Of a stretch of 64,000 bases of DNA, positions 1-8,004 are shown one piece after another. Numbering within the stretch: position 1 is the stretch's first letter; each line of letters begins with the position of its first letter. The notes under the pieces are model-generated. The model saw only the letters and a program-made list of their open reading frames with translations, did no database searches and had not been told where the DNA came from. This stretch comes from Kribbella sp. CA-293567. GTDB taxonomy: Bacteria; Actinomycetota; Actinomycetes; Propionibacteriales; Kribbellaceae. The DNA is taken from contig NZ_CP114065.1 of assembly GCF_027627575.1 (NCBI RefSeq), positions 806,001 to 870,000 of the forward strand. Reading direction: 5' to 3'. The position numbers and the translations under genes are program-made.

Positions 1-1486
1 CCGCTTCGCGCTCAGCCGCACGTGCGCGCAGCGCAGTACGCAAGCTTTCGCCGCCGTCCGCCGGCTCGACGACGAACTCGGCCGCCCGCGCATCGAACCC
101 GACCAACGCACCGGCCGGCACCGCCACGTCACCGATGCCGGTCATCACCGGGATGCCCCGCGATCGCGCCACGATCACCCCGTGCCCGGTCGTCCCAGCA
201 GCCCGTACGGCGATCCCGACGATCCGCTCGGCATCGACAGCCGCCGCGGTCGCCGCATCAAGCTCCCGTACGACGAGCAGCCCACTCGCGTCCCGCGTCG
301 TCTCGCTCTTACCGGTCAGCGCGCGCAGTACCCGATCGCGGACGCTCCGCACGTCCTGCGCGCGCTCCCGCTGGTAGGGGTCGTCCAGTTCGTCGAAGCG
401 GATGGCGACGGCATCCAGCGCCGCCTTCCACGCGGCCGGCGCGCTCTCACCCGACTCGATCGCCTGGAACACCACGTCGAGCGACTCCGCGTCGTCCAGC
501 AAAGCCAACTGGGCCTCGAAGATCGACGCTTCCTCAGTACCGATCGTCCTGGCCGTCTCGTCCCGCAACCGAGTCAGCTGCTCTTCGGCCGCCCGCCGCG
601 CATCCTGCGCCCGCTCCCGCTCGACCTCGGCAGCACCCGGCTGGTACCCGCTCAGCTCGACCTCGCCGTCAGCCACGATCGCCACCCCGACCGCAACGTC
701 AAGCCCAGACCCGCTCTTGCCGGCCAAGACCTGCCCCGCCGTACCAGCCTCCGCGCCACCCACCGCCGGCGCATCATCGAAGCCCCGATCAGCCAGCGCC
801 CGCAGCGCCGCCACCGCATCGTCCGCCTGCGGCCCACTCGCGCTGATCCTCAGCCGATGGCCCTGCTGAGCGTTGAGCGTCGCCACCAAACTCAGACTGC
901 CCGCGTTGACCGGCCCTTTCCCGGTGGTCAGATTCGTCAACGTCACCTGAGCATCGAACTGCTGCGCCAGCCGCACGACCTTCGCCGCCGGCCGGGCATG
1001 CAGCCCATGTTCGTTGCTAACAGCAACTTCATCGAAGCTCCCGGACTCCTCCACCGCAGCAGCCTCGGCCACAACAGCATCACCCAGATGATCCTGCTTC
1101 CCAGCCAACCCCCGCGAAGCCTCCGCCAGTACCGCGTCCAGCGTCGCCCCGGTCGAGGCCGTCACCACGGCAGCGACCAGCCCTTCCACCAAAGGCGCAC
1201 TGGACAACTTCACCCGACCGGCGACCTCAGGATCGACGAACTCCAAAGCCATCTCGGCACTCAGCACCGCGCTGCCGAGATCCAGCAGCACCAGCACCCC
1301 GTCCGGACTGTCCGCCGCCGCGATCGCCTCGGCAACCGCCGCGGCATCCGTCCCGAAGGTCGTCTCGTCCAGCCCGGCGGCCACCGCGATCTCCGGTCGA
1401 TTGCCGTCAGCAACCATCTCTGAGGCCAGCCCCACCGCCGCATCGGCCAAGGCCCGGCTGTGCGACACCACCACGATCCCGATCAA
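1..1486 (-). CDS. dhaM: DhaM-like phosphoryl donor of dihydroxyacetone kinase (EIIA-HPr-EI fusion), C-terminus cut by window edge
   Basis: Passes phosphate from PEP to DhaL in the cytoplasm. Reading leftwards from 1486 gives an N-terminal mannose-type EIIA domain (start LIGIVVVSHSRALADA, with the SHS histidine), an HPr domain near residue 155 (SNEHGLHARPAAKVV, active His in HGLHAR), then the N-terminal half of an Enzyme I domain with a TGHGVIVARSRGIP phosphohistidine-type segment. About 495 codons are visible and no stop is reached. The start is TTG at 1486, placed because the EIIA core begins there, 4 nt after the dhaL stop. Three-domain DhaM proteins are known in actinobacteria and enterobacteria. 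Confidence 0.88.
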   Translation of the reverse strand, partial: MIGIVVVSHSRALADAAVGLASEMVADGNRPEIAVAAGLDETTFGTDAAAVAEAIAAADSPDGVLVLLDLGSAVLSAEMALEFVDPEVAGRVKLSSAPLVEGLVAAVVTASTGATLDAVLAEASRGLAGKQDHLGDAVVAEAAAVEESGSFDEVAVSNEHGLHARPAAKVVRLAQQFDAQVTLTNLTTGKGPVNAGSLSLVATLNAQQGHRLRISASGPQADDAVAALRALADRGFDDAPAVGGAEAGTAGQVLAGKSGSGLDVAVGVAIVADGEVELSGYQPGAAEVERERAQDARRAAEEQLTRLRDETARTIGTEEASIFEAQLALLDDAESLDVVFQAIESGESAPAAWKAALDAVAIRFDELDDPYQRERAQDVRSVRDRVLRALTGKSETTRDASGLLVVRELDAATAAAVDAERIVGIAVRAAGTTGHGVIVARSRGIPVMTGIGDVAVPAGALVGFDARAAEFVVEPADGGESLRTALRARAAEREA

Positions 1487-1490
1487 AGGA

Positions 1491-2117
1491 TCATGCCAGC
1501 GTGCGTGCGGCCGACTCCAGTAGCAGAGTCGTGCTGGTGGCGCCCGGATCCTGATGCCCCGCGCTGCGCTCGCCGAGGTAGCTCGCCCGGCCCTTCCGCG
1601 CGACCAGTGGCGTCGTGGCGTCGCGCCCCTTCGCCGCAGCCTCCGCCGCGGCAGTCAGAGCCCCACCAAGGTCGGCGCCGCTCGCGACGGCAGCGTCGTA
1701 CGCCTCCAGTGCCGGCGCCCAGGCGTCGTACATCGTCTTGTCGCCGAGTTCCGCCTTGCCGCGCGCAAGAATGCCGCCGACGCCTGCCTTCAGCGCCTCG
1801 CCGACGGTCGCGGGCGTGACTTCGACCCCGGCCAACGCAGTACCGAAGCGCAGCAGGAACGTGCCGTACAACGGTCCGCTCGCCCCACCGACCTTGCTGA
1901 CCAGCGTCATTCCGGCCTTCTTCAGCAACTCGTCGACCGACTCGAAGCTGCTCTCGTCCAGTACGGCGACGACGGCGGCGAACCCGCGATCCATATTGCT
2001 GCCGTGGTCCGCGTCACCCACCGCCGAGTCGAGCTCGGTCAGGTACGCCGCGTTCTCGTGCAGCACCCGGGCGGAATCACGCAGCCAGTTCGCGAAGTTC
2101 TCCACTCCCATGCTCAC
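1491..2117 (-). CDS. dhaL: Dihydroxyacetone kinase ADP-binding subunit DhaL
   Basis: DhaL carries ADP as a bound cofactor; DhaM phosphorylates it and it passes phosphate to dihydroxyacetone held by DhaK. The 208-aa product has the expected all-helical size and the metal/ADP motif [12 protein letters not shown] near residue 33, equivalent to the GDxDHG signature of the family. The GTG at 2117 overlaps the dhaK stop by 4 nt (GTGA); an ATG two codons further in is an alternative. It is the middle gene of dhaK-dhaL-dhaM. Confidence 0.92.
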   Translation of the reverse strand: MSMGVENFANWLRDSARVLHENAAYLTELDSAVGDADHGSNMDRGFAAVVAVLDESSFESVDELLKKAGMTLVSKVGGASGPLYGTFLLRFGTALAGVEVTPATVGEALKAGVGGILARGKAELGDKTMYDAWAPALEAYDAAVASGADLGGALTAAAEAAAKGRDATTPLVARKGRASYLGERSAGHQDPGATSTTLLLESAARTLA

Positions 2118-3118
2118 GCCCCCCAGCGTAGGCCCGGGGTGTTCACCGGCGCGTCCCAGAGACGTACCAGTTCGTCGTCCACCTTCAGCAGGGTGACCGA
2201 GCAGCCGGCCATCTCCAGCGAGGTGATGTAGTTGCCGACCAGTGAGCGGGCCACGGTGATGCCGGCCCGGTCCAGCAGTTGCTGCACCTCGTTGTACATC
2301 AGATAGAGCTCGAGCAACGGCGTACCGCCCATGCCGTTGACGAAGGCAATCACCGAATCGCCTTGCTGGTAAGGCAGATCGCCGAGGATGGGATCGACCA
2401 GCAGGGCGGCGATGTCCTTGGCCGGTGCCAGCGGCAACCGTTTGCGGCCGGGCTCACCATGGATGCCGACGCCGACCTCCATCTCGTTGTCGGCCAGCTC
2501 GAACGTCGGCTTCCCGGCGGCCGGCACGGTGCACGAGGTCAGCGCCATCCCCATGCTGCGGCCGTTGTCGTTCACCCGCTTCGCAAGATCGGCGACCTCC
2601 TGCAGCGGTCGGCCCTCCTCGGCCGCGGCACCGACGATCTTCTCCAGCAGCACCGTCACGCCGACGCCCCGGCGGCCGGCCGTGTAGAGGCTGTCCTGGA
2701 CCGCGACGTCGTCGTCGGTGACGACGGACAGTACTTCGGTCCCGGCGTCGGCGGCGGCCAGTTCGGCGGCCATCTCGAAGTTCATCACGTCGCCGGTGTA
2801 GTTCTTCACGATGTGCAGCACCCCGGCGCCCGCGTCGACGGCCTTCGTGGCGGCCATCATCTGGTCGGGAACCGGCGAGGTGAAGACCTCACCCGCGCAC
2901 GCGGCGTCCAGCATCCCGAGCCCGACGAACCCACCGTGCAGCGGCTCGTGCCCGGACCCACCGCCGGAGATCAGCCCGACCTTCCCCGAGCGGGGCGCGT
3001 CCTTGCGGTAGACGATCCGGTTCTCCAGATCGACCCGGAGGCGATCAGGGTGCGCCGCGGCCATTCCCTGCAGCGCTTCACTCACAACATCGGCAGGGTC
3101 GTTGATGAGCTTCTTCAT
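2114..3118 (-). CDS. dhaK: Dihydroxyacetone kinase substrate-binding subunit DhaK
   Basis: Binds dihydroxyacetone covalently through a histidine and receives phosphate from DhaL, giving dihydroxyacetone phosphate for glycolysis. The chosen start, [12 protein letters not shown], matches the family N-terminus and gives 334 aa. Visible motifs are the substrate loop [15 protein letters not shown] and the segment [10 protein letters not shown], which holds the hemiaminal-forming histidine. It is the first gene of the three-gene operon, so the promoter should lie in 3119-3295. No DhaR or DhaS regulator is adjacent. Confidence 0.94.
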   Translation of the reverse strand: MKKLINDPADVVSEALQGMAAAHPDRLRVDLENRIVYRKDAPRSGKVGLISGGGSGHEPLHGGFVGLGMLDAACAGEVFTSPVPDQMMAATKAVDAGAGVLHIVKNYTGDVMNFEMAAELAAADAGTEVLSVVTDDDVAVQDSLYTAGRRGVGVTVLLEKIVGAAAEEGRPLQEVADLAKRVNDNGRSMGMALTSCTVPAAGKPTFELADNEMEVGVGIHGEPGRKRLPLAPAKDIAALLVDPILGDLPYQQGDSVIAFVNGMGGTPLLELYLMYNEVQQLLDRAGITVARSLVGNYITSLEMAGCSVTLLKVDDELVRLWDAPVNTPGLRWGA

Positions 3119-3295
3119 GGCACCCATCTGAGCACACTGCACGCCCCGAAGGGAGCCCCTCAGACGGTTTGCTCCGCCGCCACGTCCGACAGCAACGGAT
3201 TCGCCCGCGCCGGACGACTCAGAGTGAGCATCGGAGCAGACCAACCAGCCACCGCCCACCACCGCGTGGGCGGAGCCGCCCAACCGCCGCTGCTC

Positions 3296-3874
3296 TCAGT
3301 CTTTGGGGCGAAGCAGCGGCCGGACGACCTCGCGGGCGTCGTGGATGCGCGACTTGATCGTCCCGAGCGGGGCGCCGACCTCTTTGGCGATCTCCTCGTA
3401 GGAGAGCCCGTAGACGTCGCGGAGGACCAGCGGGGTGACCATCTGCGGGCGGTCGCGCTCCAGCGTCTCCAGCGCCTCCAGCAGGTCCAGGCGGGTGCCG
3501 GCGATCACGCTGGTGGTGCGGGGGTCCGGCTTGTCCAGCTGCTCGGGGTTGTGCGCGGCCTGCGCGGTGCGCTTCAGCTTGCGGTACGTCGAGCGGGCCG
3601 AGTTGGCCGCGACCGAGTGCACCCAGGTGGAGAAGCTGCTGCGGCCGGAGTACGTGTGGATCTTGGTGGCGATGTTGAGCAGCGCCTCCTGGGCCGCGTC
3701 CTCGGCGTCCGCGGAGTACGGCAGCACACTGCGGCAGATCCGCAGGACGCGCGGGTGGACCAGCCTGAGCAGGTCGTCCATCGCGTGTTTGTCACCACCG
3801 ACGGCGCGCTCGGCCAGCACGGCCAGGTCGTCGGTCGGACTGCTGCTGTCGCTCATCTGCGCCTTCGTTGTCAT
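3296..3874 (-). CDS. ECF (sigma-70 family) RNA polymerase sigma factor
   Basis: A 192-aa extracytoplasmic-function sigma factor that directs RNA polymerase to specific promoters. Region 2 is seen as HPRVLRICRSVLPYSADAEDAAQE and STWVHSVAANSARSTYRK; region 4 as MVTPLVLRDVYGLSYEEIAKEVGAPLGTIKSRIHDARE. Starts at 3874 (MTTKAQ) or 3856 (MSDSSS) are both possible. No classical anti-sigma gene follows. The divergent neighbour is a membrane Ser/Thr kinase with only about 45-60 bp between start codons, so the two are probably co-regulated and the kinase may control this factor (inference). Confidence 0.9.
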   Translation of the reverse strand: MTTKAQMSDSSSPTDDLAVLAERAVGGDKHAMDDLLRLVHPRVLRICRSVLPYSADAEDAAQEALLNIATKIHTYSGRSSFSTWVHSVAANSARSTYRKLKRTAQAAHNPEQLDKPDPRTTSVIAGTRLDLLEALETLERDRPQMVTPLVLRDVYGLSYEEIAKEVGAPLGTIKSRIHDAREVVRPLLRPKD

Positions 3875-3918
3875 CGGTCCCCAGGACGAGGGACTCCACA
3901 TACTCCATAATGCCTCCT

Positions 3919-5664
3919 ATGGGGGTCCCATCCAGACTTGGCAGGTACGTCGTGCGCCGCCGCCTGGGCTCAGGCGGTTTCGCAACGGTATGGCTCGCTC
4001 ACGACGAGCAACTGGACGCCGAGGTGGCCGTCAAGGTGCTGGCCGACAACTGGGCCCACGACGACTCGGTCCGCCGCCGCTTCCTCGAGGAGGGGCGGTT
4101 CCTGCGCCGGGTCGAGTCCGAGCACGTGGTCCAGGTCCACGACGTGGGGGAACTGGAGGACGGCAGACCGTTCCTGGTGCTCACCTACGCCGACCGCGGC
4201 ACGCTCGCCGACCGGCTGAAGAAGGAGCCGCTGCCACTCGAGCCGGCCATCGGAGTCATCGTCCAGGTCGGTCGCGGCCTGCAGGCGCTGCACCGCCGTG
4301 GGCTGCTGCACCGCGACGTGAAGCCGGCCAACGTGCTCTTCCGCAGTACCGACGACGACGGTGAGCGAGCGGTCCTGTCCGACCTCGGGCTGGGCAAGTC
4401 CCTCGACGAGGTGTCGAGGATCACCATGCCCGGCGGTACTCCGTCGTACGTCGCCCCCGAGCAGGCGCTGGGCGAGCGGCTCGACCAGCGCGCCGACCAG
4501 TACTCGCTGGGCGCCGTCGCCTACGCGGCACTGACCGGGCGCTCACCGCACCAGGTGGACGGCCTGGGCGCTGCCGGCCGGGTCAAGGCAGCTCCGCCGC
4601 CGAGCTCGCTGGGCTTCGACGTCCCCGAGCGGGTCGACGCGGCGATCGTCCGCGCGCTCGACCCGGATCGGCAGAAGCGCTGGCCGGACATCGAGTCCTT
4701 CACCCGCGAACTGGTCGGTGGCCTCGACGAGACCACCCAGATCTTCGGCCCGGACACGGTCGCCGGTGCCGCGATGGCCGCCCTGATGACCACTCCGGTC
4801 GCCACCATCCCGGCGCCGTTGCCGGCCAGCCCGTCGACGGCACCGCCAACCGGTGAGCCGGACGAGGCGGAGGACGGCGAGAAGACCGCGCTGAGCGAGT
4901 CGAACGCCCCGACCGTCATCGGGACCGGCACGGCGACGGTCCCGGCCGACGCGGCCGGCGCCCCGATCGCCGACCCCGCAACGCCCGCGGCCGCGGCCGC
5001 AGGCACCGGTACGCCGAACGCCGGCGCCCCGGGCGCTCAAACCACTGCCACTGCCGATGCCGCCGATGCCGCGACCGCCTCGCCGCCGCCGTCGGTGCAA
5101 CACCCCTCACCCCAGCCACCCCGACGCCGAGGACGCTGGGTCGTGGCCGCGCTGCTGGCCCTGATCCTGGGGGCGGGCGGCGGCTTCGGCGTCGAGCGTT
5201 ACCTGGAGACGATCCAGACGACGAAGGTGGCCAGAGACAACTTCTCCGTCGAGCTGCCGCGGAAGTGGGCGAGCGTCGTGACCGCCTCGGTCTGGCGTCC
5301 GCCGGGTGCCGCCGCGGACCGGCCTGCCTTCCGGGTCAGCAAGGACGACCGCTGGAATCTGCCCGGGAACAGCACCCCGGGTGTCTTCGTCGGGGCGATG
5401 AACGACGCCGCCGATCCGGTGTTGGCGCTGCCGGACGCCGGCAGCTACGGCTGTGGCTCGGTGGGGCCTGTTCAGACCGTCGCCAATGGGCCGGGCCGAA
5501 TCGTGATCGACCAGATTTCCGAGAATTGCTCAAACGGCACTACGCTGCTCCAGCGAGTAGTCGACACGGGGGCCGACGACTCGGTGCTCATCCAGGTCCA
5601 GGTGCCTGGATCCGAGCGTGCCAAGGCCGTCGAGGTGGCTGATTCGGTCACCTTCTCCAGCTGA
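3919..5664 (+). CDS. Membrane Ser/Thr protein kinase (PknB-type) with extracytoplasmic domain
   Basis: A 581-aa eukaryotic-type kinase. Residues about 8-260 form the catalytic domain: glycine loop GSGGFATVWLA, lysine in AVKVL, catalytic loop HRDVKPANVLF, DLG in place of DFG, and the APE motif in SYVAPEQ. An Ala/Pro/Thr-rich linker of about 150 residues precedes one transmembrane helix (VVAALLALILGAGGG). The C-terminal ~160 residues face outward and hold a likely disulfide (GCG and ENCSNG). That domain starts DNFSVELPRKWASV, resembling the sensor domains of the proteins at 5806 and 6610. MGVPSRLGRYVV is chosen as start; ATG at 3910 is also possible. Confidence 0.93.
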   Translation: MGVPSRLGRYVVRRRLGSGGFATVWLAHDEQLDAEVAVKVLADNWAHDDSVRRRFLEEGRFLRRVESEHVVQVHDVGELEDGRPFLVLTYADRGTLADRLKKEPLPLEPAIGVIVQVGRGLQALHRRGLLHRDVKPANVLFRSTDDDGERAVLSDLGLGKSLDEVSRITMPGGTPSYVAPEQALGERLDQRADQYSLGAVAYAALTGRSPHQVDGLGAAGRVKAAPPPSSLGFDVPERVDAAIVRALDPDRQKRWPDIESFTRELVGGLDETTQIFGPDTVAGAAMAALMTTPVATIPAPLPASPSTAPPTGEPDEAEDGEKTALSESNAPTVIGTGTATVPADAAGAPIADPATPAAAAAGTGTPNAGAPGAQTTATADAADAATASPPPSVQHPSPQPPRRRGRWVVAALLALILGAGGGFGVERYLETIQTTKVARDNFSVELPRKWASVVTASVWRPPGAAADRPAFRVSKDDRWNLPGNSTPGVFVGAMNDAADPVLALPDAGSYGCGSVGPVQTVANGPGRIVIDQISENCSNGTTLLQRVVDTGADDSVLIQVQVPGSERAKAVEVADSVTFSS

Positions 5665-5673
5665 AGGATCCCC

Positions 5674-5796
5674 GTGAGAGTTGTCGCCGACCGGCTGCGT
5701 CCGTCCCCTGCCCTGATCCAGTCGAGCCGCCGCCGGTTCTACCGCGTGCGCTCGGTCATCTTCCGCACCATCTGGCCGGTCGACACCGGCGTCTAG
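5674..5796 (+). CDS. Possible 40-aa basic small protein
   Basis: A GTG-initiated frame follows the kinase by 9 nt. An AAGGA ribosome-binding sequence sits 5 nt before the GTG, which is good actinobacterial spacing. The product MRVVADRLRPSPALIQSSR is arginine-rich and ends FRTIWPVDTGV. Only spacing and the RBS support it, and no family is recognised. It could be a co-translated small partner of the kinase or chance. Confidence 0.35.
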   Translation: MRVVADRLRPSPALIQSSRRRFYRVRSVIFRTIWPVDTGV

Positions 5797-5805
5797 GGCG
5801 CACGG

Positions 5806-6519
5806 TCAGGCGGGCGAGTCGGAGCGGGTGGCCGACCCGGAAGCCTCGTCCAGTACGGCCAGCAGAGCCGCTCGGTCCTGCGGCAGGCCGGTGACCGCGA
5901 TCTCGAGGATGCACAGCTTCTTCGGGTTCGCCACCCACCGGATGACGGCGTACTTGAGATAGCCACGGTCGGCGTAGGTGTAGGCCAGCGTCGCGTCGCC
6001 GCTCTTGGGGTCGACCACGTCGGACTTGATCGTGATCGCCTTGTCCACCGTCAAGGCCTTCAGTTGGTCGATCCTGACCGACAGGGACTCGGCCGGCGAG
6101 CGGTTGATGGTGAAGCCGCCCTGCACCCGGACCGCGCGCTTGCGTTCCGGCTCGTTGAACCGCATGTCCTTCGGCGGGACCAGCTGGACCATCTCCCACC
6201 GCTCCGGCACCCGGAGGCTGACGTGTGAGGCGACCACGCTGGTGACGGTGAACGCGCGCGTCCGGTACTCGATCTCGTCCGCTCGCAGTGGCTCACTGTC
6301 GTCCAGCGCGAGCTTCGGGGGAGTCGGCGTCGGCGAAGGCGTGGGCGTCGTCTGCGCAGTGGTGGTGGCCGGCGCCAGCGGCATTGCCGCGGCGCCTCCA
6401 GCCTCCGTGGAGTTCGTCAGCCGGCCGGCCCCGTAGCCCCCGGCTCCCCCCAGCAGGGTCACCACGAGCAGGCCGGAACCGAGCAGCACGCGTCCGACAC
6501 CCCTACCGGCCACGACCAC
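5806..6519 (-). CDS. Single-pass membrane protein with extracytoplasmic domain, unknown function (paralogue A)
   Basis: 237 aa. An N-terminal membrane helix (RVLLGSGLLVVTLLGGAGGYG) is followed by a Thr/Pro-rich spacer and a folded domain of about 170 residues starting EIEYRTRAFTVTSVVASHVSL and ending with EIAVTGLPQDRAALLAVLDEA. The same layout and motifs occur in the next reverse-strand gene (6610-7350), and the domain start resembles the outer domain of the kinase at 3919. Kinase, paralogue A and paralogue B therefore share a related extracytoplasmic module. Function is unknown; a surface ligand or stress sensor is only a guess. Confidence 0.75.
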   Translation of the reverse strand: MVVAGRGVGRVLLGSGLLVVTLLGGAGGYGAGRLTNSTEAGGAAAMPLAPATTTAQTTPTPSPTPTPPKLALDDSEPLRADEIEYRTRAFTVTSVVASHVSLRVPERWEMVQLVPPKDMRFNEPERKRAVRVQGGFTINRSPAESLSVRIDQLKALTVDKAITIKSDVVDPKSGDATLAYTYADRGYLKYAVIRWVANPKKLCILEIAVTGLPQDRAALLAVLDEASGSATRSDSPA

Positions 6520-6609
6520 TCCTCCTCCTGGTCCGTTCCCGCATCGTCTCTGACACCGTAGACCGCCGAATGGTTCGCTCTACGTCACCTCTGGTTCGCA
6601 ACAGCCGCC

Positions 6610-7350
6610 TCAGTCGCGGATCCGGACCGACGAGGTGGCCTCGGCGAGGATGCGCTCCAGCGCCTTCTGCTCCTTCGGCAGCCCGGTGACGCTCATCGAG
6701 ATCGTCGCCAGGTCGCCGTCGCCGGTCGCGACGAACCGGACGATCACGTACCGCGAGGTGGCTCCCGGAATGTAGGTGTACACCAGGGTCGCCACCTGCC
6801 GCAGCTGACCGTCGCTGTCCTTGACCTGACCGGAGCCCTGGAACAGCGGCCGGACGAAGTTCTGGTACGGCTGGCTGGACTGGACATTGGTCAGCACGTC
6901 CTGCAACGCCTGCTGCACCGGCTTGTCGGGGGTCAGTGCCGACTCGATCCGGATGGCGCGTTCACCGCTCGCGTCGACGAACCTGACCTCGCTGGGCTTG
7001 TCCTTGGAGGGCGTGAGTTGCCAGCCGGCCGGCACCTTGATCGACAGCTTGACCTCACCGGCGACCTCGCTGCTGACGGTGAAGTTCCGCGTCCTGAACT
7101 CCAGGTCGGTGCTGACCAGCGGTTCCAGCGGGTTCGGCTGCGGAGTCTTGCGGATCAACGGCACCGACGGCGTCGCCGACGGGCTCGGCGAAGGTGGCGG
7201 AACAGTCTGACCGGCCGCGGATCCAGCCAGCGGCGCGGCAGGGCCGGACGCCTCCGCGCGCTGGTTGAGCAGCGGGCCGGCCCAGTAGCCGCCGCAGGCA
7301 CCGACGAGTGCCAGCAGAACGATCCCGCTCACCAGGACGGGCGTCTTCAT
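6610..7350 (-). CDS. Single-pass membrane protein with extracytoplasmic domain, unknown function (paralogue B)
   Basis: 246 aa. The membrane helix VSGIVLLALVGACGGYWAG is at residues 7-25, followed by a Pro/Ser/Thr spacer and a domain with DLEFRTRNFTVSSEVAGEV, LVYTYIPGATSRYVIVRFVA and VTGLPKEQKALERILAEA. These line up with paralogue A in order and spacing, indicating a tandem duplication. The start overlaps the stop of the TenA-like gene upstream (7347-7350, ATGA), so the two are translationally coupled. A cysteine in the helix (VGACGG) could suggest a lipobox, but its position near residue 19 next to Gly-Gly-Tyr makes a plain anchor equally likely. Confidence 0.75.
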   Translation of the reverse strand: MKTPVLVSGIVLLALVGACGGYWAGPLLNQRAEASGPAAPLAGSAAGQTVPPPSPSPSATPSVPLIRKTPQPNPLEPLVSTDLEFRTRNFTVSSEVAGEVKLSIKVPAGWQLTPSKDKPSEVRFVDASGERAIRIESALTPDKPVQQALQDVLTNVQSSQPYQNFVRPLFQGSGQVKDSDGQLRQVATLVYTYIPGATSRYVIVRFVATGDGDLATISMSVTGLPKEQKALERILAEATSSVRIRD

Positions 7351-7958
7351 TCGGTGACCAGGTCCCAGAAGGCGAGCTCGAACCGCAGTACCCGGTCGAA
7401 GGCCTGGGCCATCGCCGGAGTCAGCGGTTCGCGGTCGACCAGAGCGGCCAGCTGTTCGACGTACGCCGCGAACTCCGGCGACGACCAGTTCGCGATGAAG
7501 CCGGCGTACTGCGTGTCCGGGCCGGTCGTGTCGCGCACCGAGGCCCAGGCGTCGTAGTACGCCTTCTCCACCGCGTACAGCACCGTGATGCCGACCGCCC
7601 AGCCGTCGTCGACCGAGGTGAACAGGTACGACGAGTAGCCCAGGTTGAGCAGCGACGGCTCACCGGTCAGGTCGACGCCGCGCTCGGCGGCCGCCCGCTC
7701 GAACAGGGCGAGCTCCGGGACGAGCGCGGCCAGACCACCCGCCAGGACCTTCCTGGCCCCGTCGTCGGGAGCCACCGCGGACAACGCTTCGAGGTACCGC
7801 TGAAAGGAGCGGACGAAGAAGTGGTCCTCGGCGATCCAGCGATCGAAAGTGGCCTTGGGCAACGATCCGGCGGAGGTCCGGGAGACGAACGGGTGGTCCA
7901 GGATCCGCTGCCGGACGGCTGCCTGGGTGGTCAGCAGGGCGCGGGTGGTCTCAAGCAC
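7347..7958 (-). CDS. TenA/thiaminase-2 family protein
   Basis: 203 aa of the all-helical TenA fold, which in characterised members hydrolyses aminopyrimidines for thiamine salvage. Matching segments are FDRWIAEDHFFVRSFQRYLE, SYLFTSVDDGWAVGITVLYA and EKAYYDAWASV. The catalytic Cys of the classical TenA_C group (usual context LPCywvY) is absent, with LYAVEKAYYDAW in its place, so this is TenA_E-like or a diverged member. No TPP riboswitch or thiamine gene is nearby. It lies just downstream of the GH43 gene (46 bp) and overlaps paralogue B. Confidence 0.8.
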   Translation of the reverse strand: MLETTRALLTTQAAVRQRILDHPFVSRTSAGSLPKATFDRWIAEDHFFVRSFQRYLEALSAVAPDDGARKVLAGGLAALVPELALFERAAAERGVDLTGEPSLLNLGYSSYLFTSVDDGWAVGITVLYAVEKAYYDAWASVRDTTGPDTQYAGFIANWSSPEFAAYVEQLAALVDREPLTPAMAQAFDRVLRFELAFWDLVTE

Positions 7959-8004
7959 CTCGCTATCTTCTCAGGCATCTCCCGGCCGGTCTCACTGAAA
8001 CCTT

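Noticed and set aside
182..1423. 413-codon forward frame
   Set aside because: It is antisense to dhaM, is rich in Arg/Pro/His as expected of a high-GC shadow, and has no domain. The opposite strand encodes recognisable EIIA, HPr and EI motifs.
7959..8004. TPP riboswitch upstream of the TenA-like gene
   Set aside because: The gap is only 46 bp and has no conserved thi-box core.
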